In this document: in pieces, positions 48,782 through 57,467 of the stretch
How the letters are laid out: every line of letters begins with the position of its first letter
Numbering within the stretch: position 1 is the first letter of the stretch
Source of the DNA: Amycolatopsis sp. NBC_01488
Lineage (GTDB): Bacteria; Actinomycetota; Actinomycetes; Mycobacteriales; Pseudonocardiaceae
Direction: 5' to 3'
Assembly: GCF_036227105.1 (NCBI RefSeq)
Contig: NZ_CP109434.1
Coordinates: 5,427,001 to 5,491,000 of the forward strand
DNA length: 64,000 nt
Position numbers and translations under genes: made by a program
Notes under the pieces: model-generated
What the model was told of the DNA's origin: nothing
The model's database searches: none
Seen by the model: only the letters and a program-made list of their open reading frames with translations

Positions 48782-48823
48782 GTGTCGACTCCCCAGTCAC
48801 GCGTGTCGACTCTCTGCGCACGC
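48782..48823 (+). repeat. Two 21-bp units related to those at 36.2 kb
   Basis: GTGTCGACT begins at 48782 and 48803, exactly 21 bases apart, each unit ending in CACGC. The core is the same as in the array at 36208. A third, weaker unit (GGTGCGG) follows. Confidence 0.65.
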
Positions 48824-48896
48824 GGTGCGGCGGGCGGCGTGTCCACAGTGGACTCACTCGAGGTCGCCGAACCGTCGGCGGCCGTCGCGGCGGGGA

Positions 48897-48925
48897 ACGG
48901 CGGGACGCGAGAAGCGCCCCGCCGT
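48897..48925 (-). terminator. Terminator of the aldo/keto reductase gene
   Basis: ACGGCGGG (48897-48904) pairs with CCCGCCGT (48918-48925) around a 13-base loop, ten bases beyond the stop of the minus-strand reductase gene. Confidence 0.6.
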
Positions 48926-48934
48926 CGTGCGGCC

Positions 48935-49963
48935 TCAGCCGTCCGAGGACTGCTTCCAGAGGTTGATGCCCGCGTCGGTGGCGTGCCCGTCGATCTCGGT
49001 CAGCTCTTCCGAGCCGAAGTCGAGGTTGCCCAGCGCGCCGACGTTGTCCTCCAGCTGCTTGACGCTGCTCGCGCCGATCAGCACCGACGTGACCCGGTGA
49101 TCGCGCAGCGCCCACGCGAGTGCCAGCTGCGCCAGCGACTGCCCGCGCCGCCCGGCGATCTCGTTGAGCGCCCGGACGCGGCCCAGCCGGTTCTCGTCGA
49201 GGGTGTCCGGATCGAGCGACTTGCCCTGCGCTGCCCGGGAATCCGACGGGACGCCCTTGAGGTACTTGTCCGTCAGCAGCCCCTGCGCCAGCGGCGAGAA
49301 CGCGATGCAGCCCGCGCCCACTTCCTCGAGGGTGTCCAGGAGGCCGTCCTCCTCGATCCAGCGGTTCAGCATCGAGTACGACGGCTGGTGGATCAGCAGC
49401 GGCGTGCCCAGCTCGCGCAGCAGCCGCGCCGCCTCCGCGGTCCGCTCCGAGTTGTACGACGAAATCCCGACGTAGAGCGCTTTCCCGGCGCGGACGGCGG
49501 CGTCGAGCGCCCCGACCGTCTCCTCGAGCGGCGTCTCGGGGTCGAACCGGTGCGAATAGAAGATGTCGACGTGGTCCAGGCCCAGCCGGCCGAGCGACTG
49601 GTCCAGGGAGGACAGCAGGTACTTGCGGGAACCCCACTCGCCGTACGGGCCGGGCCACATGTCGTAGCCGGCCTTGGTGGAGATCACCATCTCGTCGCGG
49701 TACGGCTGGAAGTCGGTGGCGAGCAGCCGCCCGAAGTTCTCCTCCGCCGAGCCGTACGGCGGGCCGTAGTTGTTGGCCAGGTCGAAGTGCGTGATGCCGA
49801 GGTCGAAGGCGCGGCGGGTGATGTCGCGCTGGACGTCCAGCGGGCGGTCGTGGCCGAAGTTGTGCCACAGCCCGAGCGAGATCGCGGGCAGCTTGAGCCC
49901 GGACCGCCCGCAGCGCCGGTAGGGGATCGATTCGTATCGGCCGGAAGCCGCAGCGTAGGTCAC
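48935..49963 (-). CDS. Aldo/keto reductase (YghZ / Kv-beta-like)
   Basis: 342 residues, TIM-barrel. The catalytic tetrad is visible: Asp and Tyr in DLANNYGPPYGSAEENFG, Lys in STKAGYDMWPGPYGEWG, His in DIFYSHRFD. The NADPH-binding end SVLIGASSVKQLEDNVGAL is intact. The GPPYGSAEENFGRLL and GEWGSRKYLLSSLDQSL stretches are those of L-glyceraldehyde-3-phosphate reductase YghZ. GTG 49963 was chosen; upstream in-frame codons enter the divergent promoter region of the MoxR gene. Confidence 0.92.
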   Translation of the reverse strand: MTYAAASGRYESIPYRRCGRSGLKLPAISLGLWHNFGHDRPLDVQRDITRRAFDLGITHFDLANNYGPPYGSAEENFGRLLATDFQPYRDEMVISTKAGYDMWPGPYGEWGSRKYLLSSLDQSLGRLGLDHVDIFYSHRFDPETPLEETVGALDAAVRAGKALYVGISSYNSERTAEAARLLRELGTPLLIHQPSYSMLNRWIEEDGLLDTLEEVGAGCIAFSPLAQGLLTDKYLKGVPSDSRAAQGKSLDPDTLDENRLGRVRALNEIAGRRGQSLAQLALAWALRDHRVTSVLIGASSVKQLEDNVGALGNLDFGSEELTEIDGHATDAGINLWKQSSDG

Positions 49964-50026
49964 GCGGCCGATGCTAGCGGGCTCGTCGGGTACGCTCCTG
50001 GTGAGCGACCGCTTAGGAGGCACGTG

Positions 50027-50908
50027 GTGGGCACCGGATTCTTCACCTCCGTCGACGACGTGTCGGCCAAGCTGGCCGAAGCCGGCTACCTGGCCTCGAC
50101 AGCCGTGGCGACCACCGTGTTCCTCGCCGACCGGCTCGGCAAGCCGCTGCTGGTGGAGGGCCCCGCCGGCGTCGGCAAGACCGAGCTCGCCAAGGCGGTC
50201 GCGCAGGTCAGCGGCTCACGGCTGGTGCGCCTGCAGTGCTACGAGGGCATCGACGAGGCTCGCGCGCTGTACGAGTGGAACCACGCGAAGCAGCTGCTGC
50301 GGATCACCGCCGGCCGCGACGAGACGTGGGAGCAGGCCCGCACCGACATCTTCGGCGAAGAGTTCCTGCTGCGCCGCCCCCTGCTCACCGCGATCTCGTC
50401 GGACGAGCCGACCGTGCTGCTGATCGACGAGACCGACAAAGCCGACATGGAGGTCGAGGGCCTGCTGCTGGAGGTGCTCGGCGATTTCCAGGTGACCGTG
50501 CCGGAGCTGGGCACGATCACCGCGACGCGCGCGCCGTTCGCCGTGCTGACGTCGAACGCGACGCGCGAGCTGTCCGAGGCGCTGCGCCGACGCTGCCTGT
50601 TCCTGCACATCGACTTCCCGGACGAGGACCTCGAACGCGACATCGTCCGGCTCAAGGTCCCGGGCATCGACGACGCCCTCGCCGATTCCGTCGTCCGGGT
50701 GATCGCCGCACTGCGCGCGATGGACCTGCGCAAGCTGCCGTCGGTCGCCGAGACGATCGACTGGGCGCGCACGCTGCTCGCGCTCGGCGCGTCGACATTG
50801 GACGACCAGGTCGTGCGCGAGAGCCTCGGCGTCGTCCTCAAGCACCAGGACGACATCGCCAAGGCCGGCGCCGGCCTGAAGCTCGAACAGGTCCTGGACG
50901 CGTCGTGA
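50027..50908 (+). CDS. MoxR-type AAA+ ATPase
   Basis: 293 residues. Walker A is GPAGVGKTELAKAV, Walker B TVLLIDETDKAD, sensor 1 AVLTSNATRELSEALRRRC, and the lid follows. It is the CoxD-like/MoxR form that works with a VWA partner as a chaperone for metal-centre or complex assembly. Start choice is between GTG 50024 and GTG 50027; 50027 gives a six-base gap from AGGAGG (50015-50020). It overlaps the VWA gene in GTGA. No carbon monoxide dehydrogenase or other client gene is next to it. Confidence 0.9.
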   Translation: MGTGFFTSVDDVSAKLAEAGYLASTAVATTVFLADRLGKPLLVEGPAGVGKTELAKAVAQVSGSRLVRLQCYEGIDEARALYEWNHAKQLLRITAGRDETWEQARTDIFGEEFLLRRPLLTAISSDEPTVLLIDETDKADMEVEGLLLEVLGDFQVTVPELGTITATRAPFAVLTSNATRELSEALRRRCLFLHIDFPDEDLERDIVRLKVPGIDDALADSVVRVIAALRAMDLRKLPSVAETIDWARTLLALGASTLDDQVVRESLGVVLKHQDDIAKAGAGLKLEQVLDAS

Positions 50909-52272
50909 CCGGCGGCGTGCCGGAGCGGCTCGCGTCGTTCGTCAAGGCACTGCGGGCCCAGGGCATCCCGGCCGGCCCCGCGGAGACGGTCGACGCCGCG
51001 GCCGCGCTGGAGGTCCTCGGCATGGACGACCGCTCGCTGGTCCGGGAGGGCCTGGCCGCGGCCTTGGTCCGGCGTGGCGGCCAGCGCGCGGTGTTCGACG
51101 CCGCGTTCGACCTGTACTTCCCGGCCGGGATCGGCGCGCCCGAGCGGGCCCGCGAAGACCGTCCGTCGACAGTGGACGAACTGCGCGACCAGCTCGCGGC
51201 AGCACTGGCCGACGGCGACGAGCAGGCGTTGTCCCAGCTCGCCGGGCTCGCGGTCGACATGCTCGGCCAGTACGGCTCGTCGTCCGGCCCAGGTGGCGGG
51301 TTTTCGGCCCACCAGACGCTGGAGCGGCTGCAGCCGCAGACGCTGATCGCGCGCGTGCTGGCCGCCGTGCGCGGCGGCGGCGCGCGTGGCGAGTTCACCG
51401 ACCGGCTCGACCGCGACGAGATCCGCCGCCGCGTCGAAGGCTTCCGCGGGCGGGTCCGCACCGAGGCGCGCCGCCGCGCGGCCGAGATCCGCGGCCGCGA
51501 GCGCGTCGCCAAGCACGCCATCGCGCCCGCGCCCGACCGCGTCGACTTCCTCATCGCGAGCCGGAACCAGCTCGCGGAGCTGCGCCGGACGATCCAGCCG
51601 TTGTCCCGCAAGCTCGCGACGCGCCTCGCCGCCCGCCGCAAGCGCACGACCCGCGGGCAGATCGACCTGCGCCGCACGCTCCGGCGGTCGCTCTCGACCG
51701 GCGGGGTGCCGCTGCGCCCGGCCTACCGGCACCGGCGGCCCGGCCGGCCCGAGATCGTGCTGCTGTGCGACCTCTCCGGCTCGGTGGCGGGCTTCGCGAA
51801 CTTCACCATGCTGCTGGTCCAGGCGCTGCGCGACCAGTTCGGCAAGATCCGCGTGTTCGCGTTCGTCGACAGCGCCGACGAGGTCACCCACCTGGTCACC
51901 ACCGGCGTCGCCGACCCCGAGCACCTGGGCGCGCGCATGCTGTCCGAGGCGGCGCTGGTGCGCTGGGACGGCCACAGCGACTACGGCGGCTCCCTGCGCC
52001 AGTTCACCGAAAACTGGCTGGACGCGGTCGGCCCGCGCACGTCGGTGCTGATCCTCGGCGACGCCCGCACCAACGGCGGCGACCCGAACCTCGACGCCGT
52101 CCGCGAGATCAAGGCCCGCGCCCGGCACGTCCACTGGCTGAACCCGGAACGGCGGTCGCTGTGGTCGACCGGCGACTCCGCGGCGCTGGAGTACGCCGAC
52201 GTCGTCGAGATGCACGAGTGCCGCACGGTGCAGCAGCTCTCCACGCTCGTCAGCCGCCTGCTGCCGGTGTGA
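50905..52272 (+). CDS. CoxE-like VWA-domain protein, partner of the MoxR ATPase
   Basis: 455 residues. An N-terminal CoxE region (ERLASFVKALRAQGIPAGPAET) and a long basic helical middle (RRRVEGFRGRVRTEARRRAA) precede the VWA domain with the MIDAS motif CDLSGSVAG and a further TNGGDPN loop. GTG 50905 overlaps the MoxR stop. The pair is a standard MoxR/VWA module. The target complex is unknown here. Its 3' end overlaps the convergent deaminase gene by 23 bases. Confidence 0.9.
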   Translation: MTGGVPERLASFVKALRAQGIPAGPAETVDAAAALEVLGMDDRSLVREGLAAALVRRGGQRAVFDAAFDLYFPAGIGAPERAREDRPSTVDELRDQLAAALADGDEQALSQLAGLAVDMLGQYGSSSGPGGGFSAHQTLERLQPQTLIARVLAAVRGGGARGEFTDRLDRDEIRRRVEGFRGRVRTEARRRAAEIRGRERVAKHAIAPAPDRVDFLIASRNQLAELRRTIQPLSRKLATRLAARRKRTTRGQIDLRRTLRRSLSTGGVPLRPAYRHRRPGRPEIVLLCDLSGSVAGFANFTMLLVQALRDQFGKIRVFAFVDSADEVTHLVTTGVADPEHLGARMLSEAALVRWDGHSDYGGSLRQFTENWLDAVGPRTSVLILGDARTNGGDPNLDAVREIKARARHVHWLNPERRSLWSTGDSAALEYADVVEMHECRTVQQLSTLVSRLLPV

Positions 52273-53227
52273 GCCACGCTTCGATGTCTCGCAGCATCGC
52301 TGCCTTCGTCGCCTCGGGCGCGAAGGACGCCGTGACGCTCGCCCGCGCGAAGTCCGCCATCACGGCGTCGTCGTAGCCGAACGCGTCCCGGACGCGGGCG
52401 TACTCCGCGGCCAGGTTCGCGCCGGTGACCGACGGGACGTCGGTGTTGAGCGTGACCGTCAGCCCGGCGTCGAGGAGCCGGGGGAGCGGGTGCTCGGGCA
52501 GGGACGGCACCAGTCCGAGCGTCACGTTCGACGACGGGCAGACCTCCAGCGCCAGGCCCCGTTCGCGCACTTCGGCGACGAGCGACGGGTCCTCGAGGAC
52601 GCGGATGCCGTGGCCGAGCCGTTCGGTGCGGCCGACGTCCAGTGCTTCGCGGATGCTGTCCGGCCCGGCGTCCTCGCCGGTGTGGTGCAGCAGGTGGACC
52701 CCGGCCGCGTGGGCCTTCTCGAAGACCGTCGCGAACGGCCGGAGCGAGTGGTTTTCCTCACCGGCCATGCCGATCGCGAAGACGTCGTCGTACTTCAGCG
52801 CCAGGTCGAGGGTGCGTTCGGCGCGGTCGACGGAACGGCGTCGCGAGTGGTCCAGCAGCAGCCGCCACTCGAGCCCGGACGTGCTCGCATTCAGTCCTTT
52901 GAGGACGGACTCGATCGGCATTTCCCGGTCGCCCAGGCGTTCTCCGTGGGAGGCCGCGGTGAACGTGACTTCCGCGTAGCGCGTGCCCTGGGCGGCTTCG
53001 TCTTCGCAGTACTCGCGGGCGATGCGCTCGAAGTCCTCGGGACGCCGGAGGCAGGACCGGACGAGCGCGTTGTAGTCGGCGAAGGCGCGGAAGCCGTCGA
53101 ACACCGGCGGCCCGGCCGGGACGTCGACGCCGTTGGCCTCGCCCAGTTCGCGCAGCGTGCCCGGCCGGATAGTGCTCTCCAGGTGGACGTGCAGGTGAGC
53201 CTTCGGCAGGGCGGCCAGGTCGCGCAT
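52250..53227 (-). CDS. Adenosine deaminase family enzyme
   Basis: 325 residues. The metal site HLHVHLE opens the barrel (PKAHLHVHLESTIRPGTL). The catalytic region reads HHTGEDAGPDSIREALD with Glu, then ERLGHGIRVLED, and the last ligand is in LNTDVPSVTG. Compared with classical Add the HAGE motif is HTGE and the SDDP motif is NTDVP, so adenosine as substrate is likely but not certain; adenine or aminofutalosine deaminase are alternatives. ATG 53227 (MRDLAALPKAHLH) was chosen over a GTG two codons earlier. Confidence 0.88.
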   Translation of the reverse strand: MRDLAALPKAHLHVHLESTIRPGTLRELGEANGVDVPAGPPVFDGFRAFADYNALVRSCLRRPEDFERIAREYCEDEAAQGTRYAEVTFTAASHGERLGDREMPIESVLKGLNASTSGLEWRLLLDHSRRRSVDRAERTLDLALKYDDVFAIGMAGEENHSLRPFATVFEKAHAAGVHLLHHTGEDAGPDSIREALDVGRTERLGHGIRVLEDPSLVAEVRERGLALEVCPSSNVTLGLVPSLPEHPLPRLLDAGLTVTLNTDVPSVTGANLAAEYARVRDAFGYDDAVMADFARASVTASFAPEATKAAMLRDIEAWLTPAAGG

Positions 53228-53355
53228 GATCACGACCCTAGAGGTGCGTGGCGGGCCGCCGCGCGTCGATTTCGGATGCCACCGTTCGGCCCTTGCGCTC
53301 GCGCCCGCCGGGTCGGAAGCTGATGCCAGGTGATCAAGCTCAGGGGGAGCCCATC

Positions 53356-54114
53356 GTGGATTCGTTCAAGTACTTCCGCCGTGCCCTGCCCGCGGCCCTG
53401 TCGCTGGCCGTCGTGCTGACCTGCGCGCCCGCCGCGCTCGCCGACGGCCCGCAGCCCGGCAACCACTGGCTGCTCGACGAAACCGGCGGCGACCAGGCCG
53501 CGGACAGCGTCGCGGGCCGGACGGCCGTGCTCCACAACGGCCCGGTCTTCGGGCCGGGACGCGACGGCAACGCGCTGACCTTCGACGGCGTCGACGACTT
53601 CGCCGCGTCCGACGCCGTGGACGTCCGGACCGACGGGAGCTTCACCGTCTCGGCCTGGGTGAACATCGCCGTCAAGAACTTCGGCCTTTCGACCGCGGTC
53701 AGCGTCGACGGCGAGCACACCAGCCGGTTCCGGCTCGGCCACGTCCTGGACGACGACAACAACCAGTTCGGGGCGTGGAGCTTCGAGGCGGCGGAATCCG
53801 ACACCGACCAGCCGCAGGTGACCAAGGAGGCCGTGAGCACCTTCCCGACCGAGACCGGCACGTGGGCGTTCCTGGTCGGCGTCCACGACGCGGCCACCCA
53901 CCGGCTCTGGCTCTACGTCAACGGCACCCGGGTGGGTGACGGCACCCTGAACACGGAGTGGCAGCCCGCCGGCGGTCTGCGGATCGGCGGCGCGCTCGCC
54001 GCGGGCGCTCCCGCCGAGCCGTGGCCGGGCAGCGTCGACGACGTCCGGCTCTACCCGGGTGTGCTGGACAAGGACCAGATTTCCGCGCTCTACCGGTCCT
54101 ACCCCCGGCCGTAG
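53356..54114 (+). CDS. Secreted LamG/concanavalin-A-like domain protein
   Basis: 252 residues. A signal peptide (FRRALPAALSLAVVLTCAPAALA, cleavage near residue 30; landmark AVVLTCAPAALADG) is followed by one LamG-type jelly-roll domain: NHWLLDETGGDQAADSVAG, ALTFDGVDDFAASDAV, FTVSAWVN, WPGSVDDVRLYPGVLDKDQI. No catalytic domain is attached, so it is probably a binding or surface protein that recognises glycans. GTG 53356 follows AGGGGGAG closely. Confidence 0.82.
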   Translation: MDSFKYFRRALPAALSLAVVLTCAPAALADGPQPGNHWLLDETGGDQAADSVAGRTAVLHNGPVFGPGRDGNALTFDGVDDFAASDAVDVRTDGSFTVSAWVNIAVKNFGLSTAVSVDGEHTSRFRLGHVLDDDNNQFGAWSFEAAESDTDQPQVTKEAVSTFPTETGTWAFLVGVHDAATHRLWLYVNGTRVGDGTLNTEWQPAGGLRIGGALAAGAPAEPWPGSVDDVRLYPGVLDKDQISALYRSYPRP

Positions 54115-54199
54115 GACGTTTGGTCCTGGTCACACGGGGAACCTCCGGGTGGTTCGTCCGCGTTGTCAGGATGACCGTTACCGATGAGGGAGGACTACC

Positions 54200-54421
54200 G
54201 TGGCTTTCCTGCGCAAGCTGACCGTGCTGGCCGGGGCCGCCGGCGCCGCCCGCGCCTACGCCAAGAAGAACCCGGAAAAGGTGAACGAGGCCGTCGGCAA
54301 GGCCGCCAAGTTCGTCGACGACAAGACCAGGGGGAAGTACCACGAGCAGATCGCCGGCGCGGTCCGCAAGGTCAACTCCGTGACCGGGCCGGACGGCCGG
54401 CCGGGGCCGGCGACCCGCTAG
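54200..54421 (+). CDS. Small MT0933/Rv0909-type antitoxin-like protein
   Basis: 73 residues. After a short hydrophobic start (MAFLRKLTVLAGAAGAA) come AKKNPEKVNEAVGKAAKFVD and DDKTRGKYHEQIAGAVRK, the pattern of the MT0933-like antitoxin family (Rv0909). No adjacent toxin gene is present: upstream is the LamG protein and downstream the convergent recQ. It may be an orphan. GTG 54200 follows GAGGGAGGA by about five bases. Confidence 0.7.
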   Translation: MAFLRKLTVLAGAAGAARAYAKKNPEKVNEAVGKAAKFVDDKTRGKYHEQIAGAVRKVNSVTGPDGRPGPATR

Positions 54422-54422
54422 G

Positions 54423-56258
54423 TCACTCGGCGGTCAGCGCTTCGAGGACCCCCTCGCCGTACTTGGCGAGCTTGTTCTCGCCGACGCCGCTGACCGTGCC
54501 CAGCTCGGCCAGCGAAGCCGGCCGTTGCGTGGCGATCTGGCGCAGGGTCGCGTCGTGGAACACGACGTACGCGGGCACGCCCTGCTCCTTCGCGACGCCG
54601 GCCCGCCAGGCACGCAGCCGCTCGAACAGCGGGGCCGCCTCCGCCGGCAGGTCCGCGGCGGGGGCGGCCTTCCGGGTGCCGCGGACCTTCGCGGCCGCCG
54701 CGCGCTCGGGCTCGCGGCGCAGCATCACCTCGCGGTCACCGCCCAGCACTTCGGCGCTGGCTTCGGTGAGCACCAGCGAGCCGTAGTCGCCCTCGACCGC
54801 GAGCAGGCCCTGGGCCAGCAGTTGTCGCACGACCGCGCGCCACTCCGGCTCCCGCAGCTCGGTGCCGATGCCGAACGTCTTGAGCGTGTCGTGCTGGAAC
54901 TGGGTGACCTTCGGCGTGGTCTTGCCGAGCAGGATGTCGATCACCTGACCGGCGCCGAACTTCTGGCGCCGCTCGTTGCGCAGCCGCACGATCGTCGACA
55001 GCAGCTTCTGCGCCGGGATCGTGCCGTCGAACTTCTCCGGCGGGCTCAGGCACGTGTCGCAGTTGCCGCAGGGCTCGCCCTGCTGCCCGAAGTAGTTGAG
55101 GATCTGCACGCGCCGGCATTCCACCGTCTCGCAGAGCGCGAGCATCGCGTTCAGGTGCGCGCCCAGCCGTCGCCGGTGCGCGTCGTCGCCCTCCGAAGTG
55201 TCGATCATCTTGCGCTGCTGCACGACGTCCTGCAGCCCGTACGCGAGCCACGCGGTGGACGGCAGGCCGTCCCGCCCCGCGCGGCCGGTCTCCTGGTAGT
55301 AGCCCTCGACGGACTTCGGCAGGTCGAGGTGCGCGACGAACCGGACGTCCGGTTTGTCGATGCCCATGCCGAACGCGATCGTCGCGACCACGATCAGGCC
55401 GTCCTCGCGCAGGAACCGCGACTGGTGCTTCGCGCGGGTGCGCGCGTCGAGGCCCGCGTGGTAGGGCACCGCGGGAATCCCGTTCTGCACCAGGAATTCC
55501 GCGGTCTTTTCGACGGAGTTCCGGGACAGGCAGTAGACGATTCCGGCGTCACCGCGGTGCTCGGTGCGCAGCAGCTCCAGCAGCTGCCGCTGCGGCGAGT
55601 TCTTGCCGACGATCCGGTACTGGATGTTCGGCCGGTCGAAGCTCGCGACGAAGTGCCGGGCCTCGTCGAGGTTCAGCCGGGTCGCGATCTCCTTGTGCGT
55701 GGCTTCGGTCGCGGTGGCGGTGAGCGCGATCCGCGGCACGTCCGGCCAGCGCTCGTGCAGCGCGGAGAGCTGGAGGTAGTCGGGCCGGAAGTCGTGGCCC
55801 CACTGGGCGACGCAGTGCGCCTCGTCGATCGCGAACAGCGAGATCTTGCCGCGGTCGAGCAGCCGCACGGTCGATTCGACCGAAAGCCGTTCGGGCGCCA
55901 GATAGAGCAGGTCGAGCTCGCCGGAGAGGAACGCCGACTCGACCTCCTGGCGGGCCGCGTAGTCCTGCGTCGAGTTGAGGAAGCCCGCGCGGACGCCGGC
56001 GTTGCGCAGCGCGTCGACCTGGTCCTGCATCAGCGCGATCAGGGGTGAGACCACCACGCCCACACCCGGCCGCACCAGCGCGGGGATCTGGTAGCACAAC
56101 GACTTCCCGCCACCGGTGGGCATCAGCACGAGCGCGTCGCCACCGGCGATCACGTGCTCGACGATCGCCGCCTGGTCGCCGCGGAAGCTGTCGTAGCCGA
56201 ACACGCGCTGGAGCGTCTCCAGCGCTTCGGACACCGTTGCCGTCTCGGGGGCTGCCAC
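54423..56258 (-). CDS. recQ: ATP-dependent DNA helicase RecQ
   Basis: 611 residues: helicase domain with Walker A LMPTGGGKSLCYQIPAL, DEAH box AIDEAHCVAQWGHDFRPDY, motif VI YQETGRAGRDG, the RecQ zinc-binding domain with CETVECRR and CGNCDTC, the winged-helix RQC region and a C-terminal HRDC domain (LRQIATQRPASLAELGTVSGVGENKL). It unwinds DNA 3' to 5' in repair and recombination restart. GTG 56258 was chosen because the preceding frame is not conserved-looking. Confidence 0.95.
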   Translation of the reverse strand: MAAPETATVSEALETLQRVFGYDSFRGDQAAIVEHVIAGGDALVLMPTGGGKSLCYQIPALVRPGVGVVVSPLIALMQDQVDALRNAGVRAGFLNSTQDYAARQEVESAFLSGELDLLYLAPERLSVESTVRLLDRGKISLFAIDEAHCVAQWGHDFRPDYLQLSALHERWPDVPRIALTATATEATHKEIATRLNLDEARHFVASFDRPNIQYRIVGKNSPQRQLLELLRTEHRGDAGIVYCLSRNSVEKTAEFLVQNGIPAVPYHAGLDARTRAKHQSRFLREDGLIVVATIAFGMGIDKPDVRFVAHLDLPKSVEGYYQETGRAGRDGLPSTAWLAYGLQDVVQQRKMIDTSEGDDAHRRRLGAHLNAMLALCETVECRRVQILNYFGQQGEPCGNCDTCLSPPEKFDGTIPAQKLLSTIVRLRNERRQKFGAGQVIDILLGKTTPKVTQFQHDTLKTFGIGTELREPEWRAVVRQLLAQGLLAVEGDYGSLVLTEASAEVLGGDREVMLRREPERAAAAKVRGTRKAAPAADLPAEAAPLFERLRAWRAGVAKEQGVPAYVVFHDATLRQIATQRPASLAELGTVSGVGENKLAKYGEGVLEALTAE

Positions 56259-56318
56259 GCGGCCGAGTCTAGAGCCGGGGTCCGACAACTTCCGGCCGCC
56301 CTCTCCGGCGCGGCGGGA

Positions 56319-56918
56319 TCAGAGCCGTTCGCCGAGCAGCTTCGCGAGGGTCACGTAGACGTCTTCGCGGATCCGGTGCACGTCCAGCACGCCGGCCCGG
56401 GTTTCGCCGTGGCTCGCCTTGGTCACGGCGATCCGCGTCTGCTGCTCGGGGATCCCGTCGACGTCCGCGTCCGGTCCCTGGCAGTAGAACGCGGCGTCGC
56501 CGGCGCCGGGGATGGGCACCGCGGCTTCCCCACACGACTTCGCGATCTCGGCGGACAGCGCTCGCAGCGACCGGCCGCCGGGCACCAGGATCCGCAGCTG
56601 GAACGCGGCGGCGTCGTGGAATTCGCTCTGGTAGGTGCACCGGAACGACCCCTTCTTCGCCGGTTGTTCGACCGCGGTGGCCGACCAGGCGCCACCGATC
56701 GCGCGGGTGATCTCGTCGACGGTGACGAACGGGCACGCCGCCGTGACCTTCGCGGGCGTGACGAACGCCGGAGCCGGCGGCGGGCCGGTGGTGGTGTGGG
56801 CCGGGGTCGGCCGGTGGCTCGTCGTGACCGGCGGGGGCGCGGCCGGAGCCGTCGGGCCGGCACAGGCGGTGACGCAGGCGAGCACGCACAAGGCGGCCGT
56901 CCCCCTCGGAAGTCGCAT
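56319..56918 (-). CDS. Secreted lipoprotein, DUF3558-like
   Basis: 199 residues. A lipoprotein signal with lipobox VTAC places the modified Cys at residue 19, followed by a Pro/Thr-rich spacer. The folded part (CPFVTVDEITRAIGGAW, KKGSFRCTYQSEF, ALSAEIAKSCGE, AFYCQGPDADVDG, VYVTLAKLLGERL) has paired Cys and resembles the small DUF3558-type lipoproteins of actinobacteria. Function unknown. It diverges from the DUF6314 gene. Confidence 0.8.
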   Translation of the reverse strand: MRLPRGTAALCVLACVTACAGPTAPAAPPPVTTSHRPTPAHTTTGPPPAPAFVTPAKVTAACPFVTVDEITRAIGGAWSATAVEQPAKKGSFRCTYQSEFHDAAAFQLRILVPGGRSLRALSAEIAKSCGEAAVPIPGAGDAAFYCQGPDADVDGIPEQQTRIAVTKASHGETRAGVLDVHRIREDVYVTLAKLLGERL

Positions 56919-56968
56919 GATCCGAACCTAGCCCGTACCGGTCACGGCCGGATGACACACTGGATCCG

Positions 56969-57409
56969 ATGGACGAGTACTTCCCGGTCCCCGACCTCGC
57001 CGCGCATTTCGCCGGCGAGTGGCGGCTCGACCGCGAAATCCGCACTGCGGAAGGGCATCCGGCGGGAGAGGTGACCGGCACCGCCACCTTCACCGAGGAG
57101 GGCGGCGTCCTCGTCTACCACGAAGCCGGCGAACTGCGGCTCGGCGCGTACACCGGCCCGGTGACGCGCACCCTGCACTATCGGCTCACCGCGCCCGGCC
57201 GCGCCGACGTGCACTTCGACCACGGCGGGTTCTTCCACGCGCTCGACCTGCGCGCCGGGCACTGGGAGACGGACCACCCGTGCCGCGACGACCGCTATCG
57301 GGGGAGCTACCGCGTGCTCGACGCGCGGCGGTGGCGGCAGGAGTGGGCGGTCCGCGGGCCGGCGAAGGACCACGTGATCGTCACCCGGTTCACCCGGCCG
57401 CCGGGGTGA
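56969..57409 (+). CDS. DUF6314 family protein
   Basis: 146 residues. FAGEWRLDREIRTAEG, GTATFTEEGGVLVYHEAGEL, YRLTAPGRADVHFDHGGFFH, HPCRDDRYRGSYRVLDARRW (given in parts) mark a lipocalin-like beta barrel of the DUF6314 family. Conserved His and Asp residues line the putative pocket. No function known. ATG 56969. Confidence 0.82.
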   Translation: MDEYFPVPDLAAHFAGEWRLDREIRTAEGHPAGEVTGTATFTEEGGVLVYHEAGELRLGAYTGPVTRTLHYRLTAPGRADVHFDHGGFFHALDLRAGHWETDHPCRDDRYRGSYRVLDARRWRQEWAVRGPAKDHVIVTRFTRPPG

Positions 57410-57467
57410 GCAGGCCGGCCAGGTCGATCCGCCGCAGGAACTCCCGCCGGATCCGGTCGCCGGCCGC

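Noticed and set aside
50027..52272. Part of a carbon monoxide dehydrogenase assembly cluster
   Set aside because: The MoxR and CoxE-like pair is present, but no coxMSL or other client genes are adjacent, so only the generic module is reported.
54200..54421. A complete toxin-antitoxin system
   Set aside because: Only the antitoxin-like protein is present; neighbours are a LamG protein and recQ.
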